A DNA stretch of 64,000 nt from Madurella fahalii (GCA_029876055.1 CM056875.1:7403001-7467000); one strand, 5' to 3'. Shown: positions 23,206 to 33,283, counted from the stretch's first letter. A program made the numbers and translations. Notes: a model not told the origin generated them from the sequence alone.

Positions 23206-24699
23206 TTTGGTGTTGGTAGTCCGCAGTGCTTCTCTCCGGGTGAGCGGACAAAAAGGAGAGGGTAGAAGGGGGGTGTGTTAAGAGGTTTGAACGGGTTCTA
23301 CTAGTCTAGTGATCTACACAGTGACCTGGCAGTGGACTGAACTGGGGCATCTACCTCACTCTTCGTCGAGACAAACGATATTTCTGTGACCTCGCGACCG
23401 AAAGAATGGCAGCGGACTGAGTGGTTTTATCTGTCAATCGCGAACCGGCGACTTTCAGGGAGTGCCCCTGACTACCACACTTGCCAAGGCAACATATGGA
23501 GGCTGCGGCCAAAAGTGAGTGAACTGCCTTGTTAGTATAAGCGAAAATATGGCGTGCGAATTCGAAACCGCAATCGGACTGTGTTCTGTACAAGTTAAGG
23601 GCTGTCCACTAGGTTCCAGCCATTGTACCCACTACGAACCCACTAACTGCACTAGTTAAGAAGTGTAATCACTGGTTCGATAACGAAGATAATGAGCAGT
23701 AAATCCAAGCCTCCGTCTGGAATACTGTGCTTAATAGTTGGGACCATAACAGAGCTGTTCAACCACTTTGGCATCGCAGTCTCACGTAATCTCCACACGG
23801 CCCAGGCAGCACGCTACCCAGGCAGCACGCTATCCGGTCGAATTTTTGTACCGGCCGCCGTGCCCGTCCTGCGTATCGGGGTCGGTTCGACAAGCGCGCC
23901 GGATTAGTTTCCGAGTTTTATCTCCGCGGTTACACGGTCAATGCTTATTAATAGACATACAGCAGCACTTCTAGTTAAAACTTTGCCTTAAGTCCGAACT
24001 TCCCAGATTGCGTTCACTCTCGAACTCACGATCCAGCCAATTACATGGTTGCATGTAGCGCCAAAATAGACCACCAAATCTGAAGAGAAGTTGTCAAGTG
24101 CTCGTATAATTCGGTTTCCGCGTCCGCAATAGTACTCCTTAAACCCGAGCTTGCGAGCTTCTACCATTCCGGCTGGTTTGCCATGCCAGCGGATATAACC
24201 ATCCTGCGATTGGTAACCTTATTGCTCCTTGCAGTGCAGACAGATGCCCTAAGATGTGCGACAGCGGTCTCGTTGGCTAGGTTGGCAAGATTGGATGATA
24301 TGCTCCCTCCAGTGGCTTTCAGTGCGCGTTAGGCAAACGGGGCGAGCGGCTTAACACCTGATGATTCCTGGAGATGCTACTAGATACATACCTCTGGTTA
24401 TGCAGGGTAAGTTTAGGTGCAGTACATACCTAGCAGGGAAGAAGTGAGGGAAGAGGGTCTTAGCGCCTAACCGCCGACAATCGTAAAATAATGGCACCTA
24501 GCCGGGACCGTGGTGCCAAGTTTGTAAATACCATTCCTATGATGCCGCCGAATAGCTGGGCATCATAATGGTATCACTTGAGTTCGTGTTGCGAGCGCTG
24601 GGTGGAGATGTTGAAGGGCGCAACATTATGACCGTTCCCCCTCGAGGTGCACGAGTTAAACACTAATAGTGGTAGTAGGATACAGCATCGAGAGTACGG
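23206..24699. other. Intergenic, transition into transposon island
   Basis: No supported gene. Base composition falls towards AT-rich from about 24.5 kb. A short perfect direct repeat (CAGGCAGCACGCTA) lies at about 23803-23832. Confidence 0.4.
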
Positions 24700-25766
24700 C
24701 ACTGTCGGCTATAAAATCTAGATGATCTTCTACGAGAGTTCTCAGTGTTATACTATAAAGCTCTTTAGAGGACTAATTGACTAGAGAGCTAATAAGAAAG
24801 ACACTGTAACTACTTCTGTAATAAAAGCAGAGTTATTATCTCTTATACAAGTAACTAAGAAAACCCTCTTCGCCTTCTCACCTAATTAAGGAGCTGGGAG
24901 TCACATTGAACTCAATATAATTAAATATGTATTATGACAATATATAGACCATTCGACTTGTTAATGTTGAGATGGCTATCCTATAGACTGTGAGGGTCAA
25001 GGACCCAAGGGTAGTAGGACCAGAGTGCCTGGGTACGAGCAGTGCACGCGCAACGTGGGAGCAGAGTGCTCGTTAGGGGTGGGATGGTGGTTTCATTGAA
25101 CTCTGTCTCTCTCCTAAGCCCTGTCTTCCGCCCTCCTCTTTATGCCCTACGATGACAGCGTCTGGGCTCACTTACCCCGCTCGCTGCCCCGTCATCGTCC
25201 TTGCTTGTGCGCTCCTTCGACGCTCCTCTGACGCGATATCTACGCCCTTCTGGCTTAGCGTTTTTGTTGCTTCTTGTGACCCCGCTGGCGCTGCGGCTTC
25301 GGGGCTTCCGTCCTGCGCCAGCGCCGACCCCACCCAGTCGGTTCTCACATAGACGAAGTTAAGTTATATCAATATATATAACTATTGGCTTAGATAAGCT
25401 ATTAAAAAGAAGTAGATTAGAGTAGAATATATACTAATATGCTAGTAGATAGCCTTACCAAGGCCTTAACTATAGAGATGTTCAAGAAGTTTAGAGATTA
25501 AGTTAGACTTTTAGATATAATGGATAAGATTGAGACTCAGAAGCTATGAGGAATAAAGGAAAACAACCTAGATATATTAGAGGATTTACTTCTAGATAAA
25601 TAGTTGGATTAGATACCATCTTCATAGAATAACCTTATATCTCTTGAACTAAATAGTCGATTACTAAGCCGTTATCTAAGAGAATGTATAGGATATAAGG
25701 GTGGTTGGGATTAAGGCTGCTAGGCATTAAAAACCTTGGTAGTATAGATAAAACTCACATTATCCC
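24700..25766 (+). mobile_element. Ty1/Copia retrotransposon remnant (RNase H end of pol), RIP-mutated
   Basis: From 24746 the frame reads like a Copia RNase H: CYTIKLFRGLID-stop-RAN, DTVTTSVIKAELLSLIQV, LIKELGVTLNS, then YYDNI-stop-TIRLVNVE. After the solo LTR interruption at 24989-25349 it continues to a Copia pol end, NMLVDSLTKALTIEMFKKF (ancestral ...ADGLTKAL...). Stops lie where Trp or Gln codons are expected and the sequence is AT-rich, as RIP produces. Only the 3' end of pol remains; everything upstream of RNase H is missing, so the copy is 5'-truncated or the rest has decayed. An LTR-like sequence follows at 25767. Confidence 0.8.
24989..25349. mobile_element. Solo LTR, 361 bp, GC-rich, TSD TAGAC
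   Basis: It begins TGTGAGGGTC and ends GGTTCTCACA and is flanked on both sides by TAGAC (24984-24988 and 25350-25354). It interrupts the RNase H frame of the Copia remnant. It is GC-rich and looks untouched by RIP, unlike the sequence around it, so it probably inserted later or was too short to be recognised. Confidence 0.88.
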
Positions 25767-26034
25767 TGTCGGAGAGCACGGCACCTCTGAATCGTGGGGA
25801 AATGACAGTTGAGGATCTTGTGTGTCTTGTCTTCCTTCTCTGTCTTGTTGTTCTCTGTCTATCTCTGCTGGAGAGCTTGCTCCTTTTATAAACGAGATAC
25901 ACGTACAGGATAACGTCTGTACAGTAACACAGTCAACTGCTAGCCTGCCTCAGCTGACTAGAGTACATGGGTTTGGCTCCTGCACTAGATCCTGTGATCC
26001 TGATCCTTTGGACTAGCACCTGACCCTTTTGACA
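25767..26034 (+). mobile_element. LTR of the TGTCGG family, probably the Copia 3' LTR
   Basis: It runs from TGTCGGAGAGCACGG to CCCTTTTGACA, 268 bp, with a TATA-like TTTTATAAACG inside. Related copies lie at 40338-40623 (opposite strand) and 44850-45110. It directly follows the Copia pol end and lacks a flanking duplication (ATCCC versus CTAAC). That fits a 3' LTR of the truncated element and not an independent solo LTR. Confidence 0.7.
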
Positions 26035-26138
26035 CTAACTAGATAAGTTATCAGACTCTATTTCCTTTTATCCTATTTCTTATCTCTAATATTCCCCATT
26101 GATTCATCATCCCGCCCGCAGTCCTCTAGATTGCGATC

Positions 26139-29120
26139 TTACCCATCTTCCATACCACTAAATACTATATCCATCTCAGCCAGTACAAGGGGGAACACAG
26201 GTGCCCCTTGATTAAACGGAGGCAAGTCATTGCTACTCTGCAGTACCTCGGCAGCAAACTCGCGTAAGTTGCTGATCATAGTAGCAGTAGCCTCATCTGA
26301 AAAATTGACGGGGTCTCGAGCGGGGAGGGGCAGGGACTTGAGGTCCTGTGGCAAGGCCAGCAGCCGCGGGTTGGTTGCGCGTACCTGATTGAGGAAACAC
26401 AGGGTCAGTTCTTCGGGATGTAGCCTCCTGAGGTCGCACGCGGCGGTCCAGGCCCGTTCTAGGAGGGAATGGTTCGGCACTTCCGTCTCCCGGTCCAAGA
26501 CGATGGACATGATCATGCAGACCACGGAGGTGAGGAGTTCGGTAGCCGAAATATCGAGTTGTTGCTTGGCGCTGTCGACCCAGGCGAGGGGATCTCCCGA
26601 CCCCGAGCGCTGGCCTGCTGGCGGGCCGAATACCATATTATACCAGAGTCTGCATAGAACCTGGTAAGCTTCGGCAAGCTCGTTGCTGTCGTCGACGGGA
26701 ATCGCTACGTGGATATCCAACCCGCCGTAACGTAGCACCCCGATGCACCAATTCAGGCAAGACACAAGGCAGTCGATGTGGTAGGACGTGCTAGACTGTA
26801 TGCCCAGCGAACCGCCGGAGAAAGCGGGCTGCTGGTCTATAAACTGCTTCAGGATCTCGGTATGATCGATTTCAGACTCGCCGTCAGCACCGCATTGGTT
26901 GTAACGGTCTAGAGCCAGATCCAGTAAGACGTAGGCGGGGATATCGAAGGGTAGCTCTCGGAAGGTGAGCCTTTTAAGACGGTCTTGTCCCTGGTCGTCT
27001 TCGACGACTATCTTACTGATAAGACGCGACATCGGGTCCAACCCATTGACCCCGGCAGTTGGGTCCCAGTCGTTGCAGTGGGCCAAGAGCATTTTAATAA
27101 AGAAGTCGGACCACGTACCCGGGTCCAAGTCCCACGACGAAAGGTTGTCATTCACCCTACTGCGAACACGCACAGCCTGCTCCTTGCTCTGCAGCGTTCG
27201 GGCAAGGTCAAAGATACTTGCTGCTATATCCTCTTTCTCGCGTAACGCAGTATAGACGCCAAAGGCGCCATCTACGTCTCCGAATGCGAAGAGGATTTCG
27301 GCGAGCCAACGTTGTCGAACTCGTGCCTCGCCAAGATTCAGGCGCGGATGACAAGGCCGACGTTCTTGGGTAGGGGAAGGCCGGATCCTTCGTGCAGGTA
27401 CCGAGCCGGGTCTTGTACCGATAGCGGTGCCTTGGTTGGCAGGCGGAGGATTAGCTGGAGGAGCAGCGGCTCCGGCGCGAACATGCGGTTCAACCCGGTT
27501 CGAGCCGCATCCCTTCCCCTTCGGTTGCATAGCCGGTTTAGTTTGCTGCGTATCTTGGGACGGTGAGTATTTTCGGACGCCCCATCCCTTCAAGGCATGG
27601 ATGTACTGCCGCCTCCTGTGACAAGCAATCGGGTCAGCGCTGGTTACATCGCCTAGACCGGCTTACACTCACGTAGCAGTGAAGCCGTGTTTCTCTGCCA
27701 TCCACGCCACGACCTCATTGAGGGTTTTCTGCATGTACTGGCTGATTATTTCCGCCTTGTGCTGGTCCAATATTCCAGGCGAGAGCTTAACCTCGACGTC
27801 GTGGATTTTCTGCATGTACCGGCCGGTTATTTCAGCCTTGTGCTGGTCCCATATTCCAGGCGAGAGCTTAACCTCGACGTCGTGGAGGATCTCGTCTGCC
27901 GAGACGATGTACGCCACTTTCCCCTCGACACTTGCGGCGACGATCAAGCCGTAGACCTGTTTTGTGGTCTGATCGATGACGAGCGAGCCACAATCCCCTT
28001 TGCTGACAGCACAAGGGAACCTGACCGGGTAGAATCCGGTGAATTTTCTGCTATATGGGAGGCGCATCAAGGTGGGCCGCCCGTCAAGCGAGCCGTGTAT
28101 CAAGCCGCACGATGGTGTCAGGGCAGAGACTGCGAATTGGCCGGGGCCAACGGGCTCAACTATCCGTCTTGAGATGCAGCAGAGCCCCCAATGGAAGGTT
28201 TTGCCTTTAGGGATTGGGATAAGAGCGTAGTCATGCTCCAGCGAGAAAATCGTAAAATCTTCGGTAGCAAGAGATAGATGAGCCGGTATGCGTAGTTTAA
28301 CGTCATCCTCGAGCTCACCCAAGCTACCTGAAGAGCTCTCCTGGGCCGCGCTATCCGTTGTGGGTTCCGAGTCAAAATGGAGACCTGGGGGCGTAGCACT
28401 CCCGGCTCTCAACATCTCAGCCTCATAGTCCGAATCCGATCCTGATTCTGACTTCGTGTCCTCGATACTATCGTACTCTTCCGTATCCTCTGGCAGGCGG
28501 GGCATGAATATATGAGCCGGCGCGATGAGAAAATCGTCTCCTCCAACCCTCACACTGCAGCTTAACGTTCCAGCGCAGGAGAGTTCTTCGCCGTTGTTCA
28601 TGGCGATGATGGAAAGGAGACGACGTCCTGGGAAACCATCCGCCGCGACCGGTTTTTCTACTGTAAACCGTCGTATATCGAACCTAGGGTACCTATAGAG
28701 CAAGTTTATATCGGACTCGGCGCCCTCCGTCCCAGTCATTGTGATATTCGGTGCTTGCGGTGGCCAGTCCCACTGGTCTATCTTCAACCCGGGGTAATTT
28801 CGGAGGAGAGAGCCTCGTCTTAGCCGTTTAACCGCCGTCTTTCGGTGTCTGCAACTTGCTCCTGAGAGCATTACATAGACTTCGCTGGATTCGAGGGTCC
28901 TGCCTCGGAGAAAAATATCTATGAGGAGGAGAGCAGACCGTGGGATCGACTGGCAATGAGATACACCTATACAGACGGCGTCCAGGATATCTTTGAAGGG
29001 TTGTTCTCTGGGGTCTTTGATCTCCCAACAACATAACCCGTCTGTTAACCCTCGGTAAACACCAGCGTATCGCGCCAGATCGGTGATGAATGACGTTTCT
29101 CCTCTTCTGAGTGAATTCAT
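26139..29120 (-). CDS. Trypsin-fold (His-Asp-Cys) protease-like protein with central Clr5 domain
   Basis: Two exons on the minus strand, 29120-27673 and 27615-26139, give 974 residues. The 57-nt intron runs GTGAGT...GTCACAG with a GCTGAC branch. Residues about 180-410 look like a chymotrypsin-type protease: FLIAPAHIF (H203), HDYALIPI (D297) and KGDCGSLVID (C377 at the nucleophile position), then VYGLIVAAS. An acidic Ser-rich loop (about 212-275) sits between H203 and D297. Residues 413-439 and 440-466 are a tandem copy of HDVEVKLSPGIxDQHKAEI..., encoded by an 81-bp direct repeat. The second copy runs into a Clr5 domain (HKAEIISQYMQKTLNEVVAW, MAEKHGFTAT|RRQYIHALKG, WGVRKY) whose core spans the splice site, so the join is well supported. 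Clr5 normally lies at the N-terminus. The last 440 residues are helical, of unknown function. No signal peptide. The gene starts 344 bp from the divergent membrane-protein gene. A fusion of two older genes is possible. Confidence 0.82.
27725..27886 (-). repeat. 81-bp tandem duplication inside the Clr5 gene
   Basis: Two consecutive 81-bp units (boundaries about 27725-27805 and 27806-27886), nearly identical, encode 27 residues each. The period was measured from the TTTTCTGCATGTAC repeats at 27725 and 27806. The frame is kept, so the protein gains one extra copy of the region leading into the Clr5 domain. Confidence 0.9.
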
Positions 29121-29464
29121 GGCAAGTATATGATGAAGTTGCTAAGCAGGAGGCTCAGCTTCGGCGTAGGTTCTACCGCCAGGTCGAGGAAGTCCACGTC
29201 TTGGGTTGTCGGGAGATGCCCGATGCGGGGCAATGGCGCACTGCCACCGCCACTCGCCAATCAGCGAAGAGAGAACCACTTGCTCTCGGGGGCGGTGCTG
29301 ATATGTGTAAGGCACCCCACCCACCCAAATAATCTGTACTCTCCATAACCACGCTGGCGCTCGAGTCGCTCCCTCCGAGGCGCTCGACGTCAGCTTCGTG
29401 CACAGAGCCCCGTCACCGTGACCGATTCCTATAACATAACAAACATAGCATACATGTCCGTTCA
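29121..29464. promoter_or_regulatory. Bidirectional promoter between divergent pair
   Basis: 344 bp separate the two start codons, so both genes must share or abut promoters here. It has ordinary GC content and no RIP signature, in contrast to the flanking transposon debris. I see no clear TATA box or known operator. Confidence 0.45.
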
Positions 29465-30553
29465 ATGGCGCCGCTCCCGGCCAGAAGTTCTACTGTATTG
29501 ATGAGCCAGCTGGACCACATATGCTCACCGGTTCCTTCAGCCACCCAAATTCAGGTTGCAACAGCCTTCTGGGAAGCAACCACACAAACCCACTACGTAC
29601 CGACCTCCTTGCAACCATACTTTGAGTACTACACCGAGCAGTGCAAGATAATATATCATTCACTTGGAACCAACCTCCCATTCTCGAGACACAATAGCAT
29701 CGTTGAGCTTGCCCAAGATATAAAACGAGGATTAACTCGGCAAGAAGTCTTCCAGAGTCTAGAAGCTAAATGCCCAGGGATTGTGCCGAATGCGTGGTTC
29801 GACACAACGAAGATGCTGAACGGGGCTGTGGATCTTGCTGCTCGCCTACTCCTGATGGTCGATGTAGGGAAGCCGGCATCAGACAGAATATGGACAAGGA
29901 GAGCATTCCGAAACTGGGACGAGGGTACCATCTACGACTTCACGTCGAATATCTTCCCAGTTCAAAGATCAAATCGACACGACGGGATCCAGCTCGATAC
30001 CGACTTCAACGCCCGCAACCTCGAGGTCATCGGTGGGCTTAAAGTCGAGCTTACCAACAATCTTCTCGATCACTTGGAGGTGGTTGACATCGAAGGCGAG
30101 ACGACCGTCATGATCTTCCATCATGCTTCTTTTCTTAAGAACCAGGAGCACCCCTTTTTCCCGGCCGGTTTTGTCGACGAGACACTCCAAACGCTCGCCT
30201 TGCTTTTCCCGCAGAACCGGTGGTACAAGGATACTAAAATGTGGTACCACAAACACCTTGCGCCCGCAACGTCGGACCAAGACGCCAGCGTGTTGGCGTG
30301 CGGGCCTTTGACCATGATTAATATCGACGAATACCAATTTTGGCACGACAGGCTCGTGCGGTTAAAGTTGGTGTTTGATCAAGCAAAACCCAGGACTCTG
30401 CGCCAGTGGTGGAATGACCGGCGAGAGGGCACGCAATGGTACGCACTCTGGGTCGCAGTTGGCTTCACCATCTTCTTTGGACTGGTACAGAGTATTGAGG
30501 GTGCGTTGCAGGTGTATAAGGCATATCATCCTGCGGGGGATCAAAGAAGTTAA
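29465..30553 (+). CDS. Hypothetical protein with C-terminal membrane segment
   Basis: An intronless frame of 362 residues starting at the ATG in TTCAATGGC. The body is soluble-looking, without a known enzymatic motif. The C-terminus has the pattern LRQWWNDRREGTQWYALWVA followed by VGFTIFFGLVQSIEGALQVY, giving one hydrophobic segment (about residues 330-352) and a short hydrophilic tail, so the protein is probably tail-anchored. I recognise this WWNDRR...W...FFGLxQxIEGxxQVYKAY ending from many uncharacterised Pezizomycotina proteins whose function is not established. It is divergently paired with the protease-Clr5 gene and lies between transposons, yet keeps an intact frame and normal base composition, which suggests it is maintained. 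Confidence 0.75.
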   Translation: MAPLPARSSTVLMSQLDHICSPVPSATQIQVATAFWEATTQTHYVPTSLQPYFEYYTEQCKIIYHSLGTNLPFSRHNSIVELAQDIKRGLTRQEVFQSLEAKCPGIVPNAWFDTTKMLNGAVDLAARLLLMVDVGKPASDRIWTRRAFRNWDEGTIYDFTSNIFPVQRSNRHDGIQLDTDFNARNLEVIGGLKVELTNNLLDHLEVVDIEGETTVMIFHHASFLKNQEHPFFPAGFVDETLQTLALLFPQNRWYKDTKMWYHKHLAPATSDQDASVLACGPLTMINIDEYQFWHDRLVRLKLVFDQAKPRTLRQWWNDRREGTQWYALWVAVGFTIFFGLVQSIEGALQVYKAYHPAGDQRS

Positions 30554-30894
30554 TCCCTAGGGATAATGCTGTTGCTTCTCTACTCTCCTGCGTATCAGCC
30601 CTTTACTAGGATTTATGGAATGTGTTCCTCAAGCATAGGCATGTTACGGGTTGTTTCAGTCGAACATGATGAAAACCATCGGCCCAAAACGGTACCTCAG
30701 TTTGATCCATTCTCTGGCCAATGTTGACAATTTTCCGAAATGAGTAACGGTCACCCCGCCTCCGCCCTCCAGGCCGGGTTAATCTATCAGAGGCGGATTT
30801 CCTATATAGCCTTGCAATCAAATGCAACTTACTACGGAAGCTGCCCGAGCGAAATGTCTAACGTGACAGTGGAATATCAATATTATACCCTATA
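30554..30894. other. Intergenic
   Basis: This is the 3' flank of the membrane-protein gene up to the first Fot1-like transposon; the TA target duplication is at 30893-30894. Nothing else is seen. Confidence 0.4.
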
Positions 30895-30940
30895 ACGTAC
30901 ATGATAAGCGAGTGACCAGAACAAGCGAGTGACCACTTTT
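30895..30940 (+). repeat. Left terminal inverted repeat, copy A
   Basis: 46 bp with two head-to-tail AAGCGAGTGACCA motifs separated by a few bases, mirrored at 32710-32755. They are plausible transposase binding sites. Confidence 0.88.
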
Positions 30941-30992
30941 CTACCAAACACACCACCCTACCACCAACATCTCAATTTCTCAACAACGCAAA

Positions 30993-32666
30993 ATGGAGAT
31001 TACTTCAAACGAAGCCCAATTAATTCTGGCTATTGCCGCTCTTGAAAAAGATCCAAATCTTAAGGTTGCAACTGCAGCAAATATCTATAACGTTGATCGC
31101 AGTACCCTTAGGCGTCGACGCGCCGGTCGGCCTGCACGACGCGATATTCCAGCCAACTCGCGTAAACTTACGGATTTAGAAGAGCAAATAATCGTACGAT
31201 ATATAGTTGAGCTGTGTACACGCGTATTCCATCCTCGGCATGCATACGTGGAAGATATGGCCAACCGATTGCTATGCGAATGCGATACGTCCCCTGTTGG
31301 TGTACGATGGGCTCACAACTTCGTCAAACGCCAGCCAGACCTTCGTATGCGTTTTATACGTAAATACGACTACCAGAGGGCTAAATACGAAGATCTAAAG
31401 ATTATTCGCGAGTAGTTTGTACTCGTATAAAACACTAAGACCAAATACAGTATCCTCGACGAAGACTTATATAATTTTGATGAAACCAGCTTTATAATGG
31501 GTATTATTACCCCAACTATAGTAGTTACTACCTCAGATAACCGTAGTAGAGCTAAATAAGCCCAGCCTGGTAATCGTAAGTGGACTACAGTTATCCAAGG
31601 GGTAAATACTCAAGGCTAGGCCATTCTACCATTCATTATCCTAGCTAGGCAATACCACCTTACTAACTGGTATCGAGAGTATAACCTTCCGGCAACCTGG
31701 CGTATTACAACAACCGATAATAGCTGGACTACAAATACAGTAGGCCTTAATTGGATCAAGCACTTCGATTACCATATAGCATCTTACACGAAGGGTGTAT
31801 ACCGGCTATTAATCCTAGATGGCCACGATAGTCACTACACCGAGGAATTTGAGACCTACTACCAGGAACACAACATTATCACACTCTACATACCTCCGCA
31901 TTCCTCGCACCTACTTCAGCCATTGGATGTTGGTTGTTTTGCACTATTGAAGAAGGCATATAGCTGCCAAGTTGAGCAGTTGATGCGGATGAGTATTATA
32001 CATATCAGCAAGCTGGAGTTTCTCTGTGGGTTCAGAGCAGCTTTTTTTGCTTCAATTACGGAAGAAAATATCCAGGGTGGCTTTGCTGGAGCCGGCCTTG
32101 TACCGTACGACCCAGAGAGGGTAATATCTAAGCTGGATGTACGCATTCACACCCTAACACCCCTAAGCTCAAGGCCAGGCACAGCACAACCTTGGGTCTC
32201 ACAAATACCACACAACCCTCGAGAAGCCATCTCACAGTTAGAGCTTATTAAAACCCGGATATCCAAGCATCAGGGTAGCTCTCCAACACCTATGCTAGCT
32301 GCTGTAGACCTGTTAGCTAAAGGAACGATGGCTGTGATACACAAGGTGGCTATTTTACGTAGCGAGGTTTCTGCACTACGCAAGGCCAATGAGGGGCTTA
32401 GTAAGAGACGGAGAGCCAAAAAAACACGTGTACGGCTTGGAGGATCACTTACCGTACAAGAAACACAGGATCTACTAGATCAGAAGGCCGTAGGTGGGCA
32501 GGTAATCCAGAAAACACAACAAAATGGTAGTGGTACAGAGGAGGCTCGTACGAAGATTTGGTGCTGTGGCGTATGCAGCAAGCCTGGTTATAATGCGCGT
32601 ACGTGCAAGGAGGCTGCAGAATCGTCTGATTCATCTGTTTCCAATTCAGTTATTGTTATTTCCTAG
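30993..32666 (+). pseudogene. pogo/Fot1-like transposase with C-terminal zinc knuckle, inactivated (copy A)
   Basis: The frame opens at the ATG at 30993 with an HTH (psq-type) region, YNVDRSTLRRRRAG. A CENP-B-type HTH follows (RKLTDLEEQIIVRYIVEL...YVEDMANRLL...RWAHNFVKRQPDL). It stops at KIIRE-TAG near 31413. Reading on, the DDE-superfamily catalytic region is visible: LYNFDETSF (first Asp), LLILDGHDSHY (second Asp) and PPHSSHLLQPLDVG (third Asp), then the conserved FRAAFFASITEENIQGGFAG block. The C-terminus has a CCHC-type knuckle, CGVCSKPGYNARTC, with Tyr in the His position. Stops are at Trp (TGG to TAG) and Gln codons, as RIP makes. The function would have been cut-and-paste transposition. 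Confidence 0.88.
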
Positions 32667-32757
32667 CGTTGTAGTTGTATAATTGAGGATGGTTGTGGTG
32701 GGGTGGTGAAAAAGTGGTCACTCGCTTATTCTGGTCACTCGCTTATCATGTACGTTA

Positions 32758-33024
32758 CACTAAGTATTTATTTAGGGGACTCTGAGTAAGCTGCTAAAAA
32801 CGAGAGATAGATTCCTGTTAACTGCTTACGAGGAACCTATACTAATAACCTAAGACAAATATCAATCTAAACTATTAGTTCTAGTCAAAAACATCTTTAC
32901 CCTTATGCTAGGCTTGCTCTTAGGAGCCTAAGTACTCCCTATAGCTATAGTAGTAGCTTTGTCTATAGTAAATAGAATGTACTTTTACTATCGACGGTAA
33001 AACAGGCTACTTTACTGGTACCAA
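32758..33024. other. AT-rich transposon debris
   Basis: Heavily AT-biased sequence with many TAG/TAA triplets in all frames. It looks RIP-mutated but I cannot assign an element. Confidence 0.4.
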
Positions 33025-33283
33025 TGTAAGGAGGTTGTTCTGGGAACAGGTTGAGGGAGATGGACCAGGATGTCGCAGTACTGAAAAGGTTTTGATCAGT
33101 GGACGACAACTTCATGAACAGCCTCATTTTTCATTGAGACTATATAGAGAGACTAATCCTTACGGATCAGGAGCCTCCCGCGTAAAGGAGTTCCTTACCG
33201 GGTTCTTATCTATCCTGTATCGTGACATCATCCAGCGTTATTCGACCGGTCCTCCTAGTCTTTGCCTGGAGACTTTTATTATA
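33025..33283 (+). mobile_element. LTR of the TGTAAGG family (259 bp)
   Basis: It runs from TGTAAGGAGGTTGTTCTGGG to GACTTTTATTATA and matches the complete solo LTR at 38058-38314 from end to end, with C-to-T and G-to-A differences. The first 80 bp or so are also present in opposite orientation at the right end of the island (ending at 45146), flanked by complementary bases (ACCAA left, TTGGT right). Confidence 0.7.

Larger units (their letters stand above)
30895..32755 (+). mobile_element. pogo/Fot1-type DNA transposon, copy A
   Basis: A 1861-bp element flanked by TA duplications (30893-30894 and 32756-32757). Terminal inverted repeats of 46 bp (30895-30940 and 32710-32755) begin ACGTACATGATAAGCGAGTG. 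Each repeat contains the motif AAGCGAGTGACCA twice, with one mismatch between arms. It encodes a broken Tc1/mariner-superfamily transposase. A second, diverged element of the same design lies at 45305-47166. Confidence 0.9.

Noticed and set aside
24700..25766. AT-rich stretch as a centromere or mitochondrial insertion
   Set aside because: RNase H residues of a Copia element and RIP-type stops explain the composition.
27725..27886. CRISPR-like or minisatellite array
   Set aside because: Only two units, in frame within an exon; it is a tandem coding duplication. No CRISPR array occurs in the window, as expected for a eukaryote.
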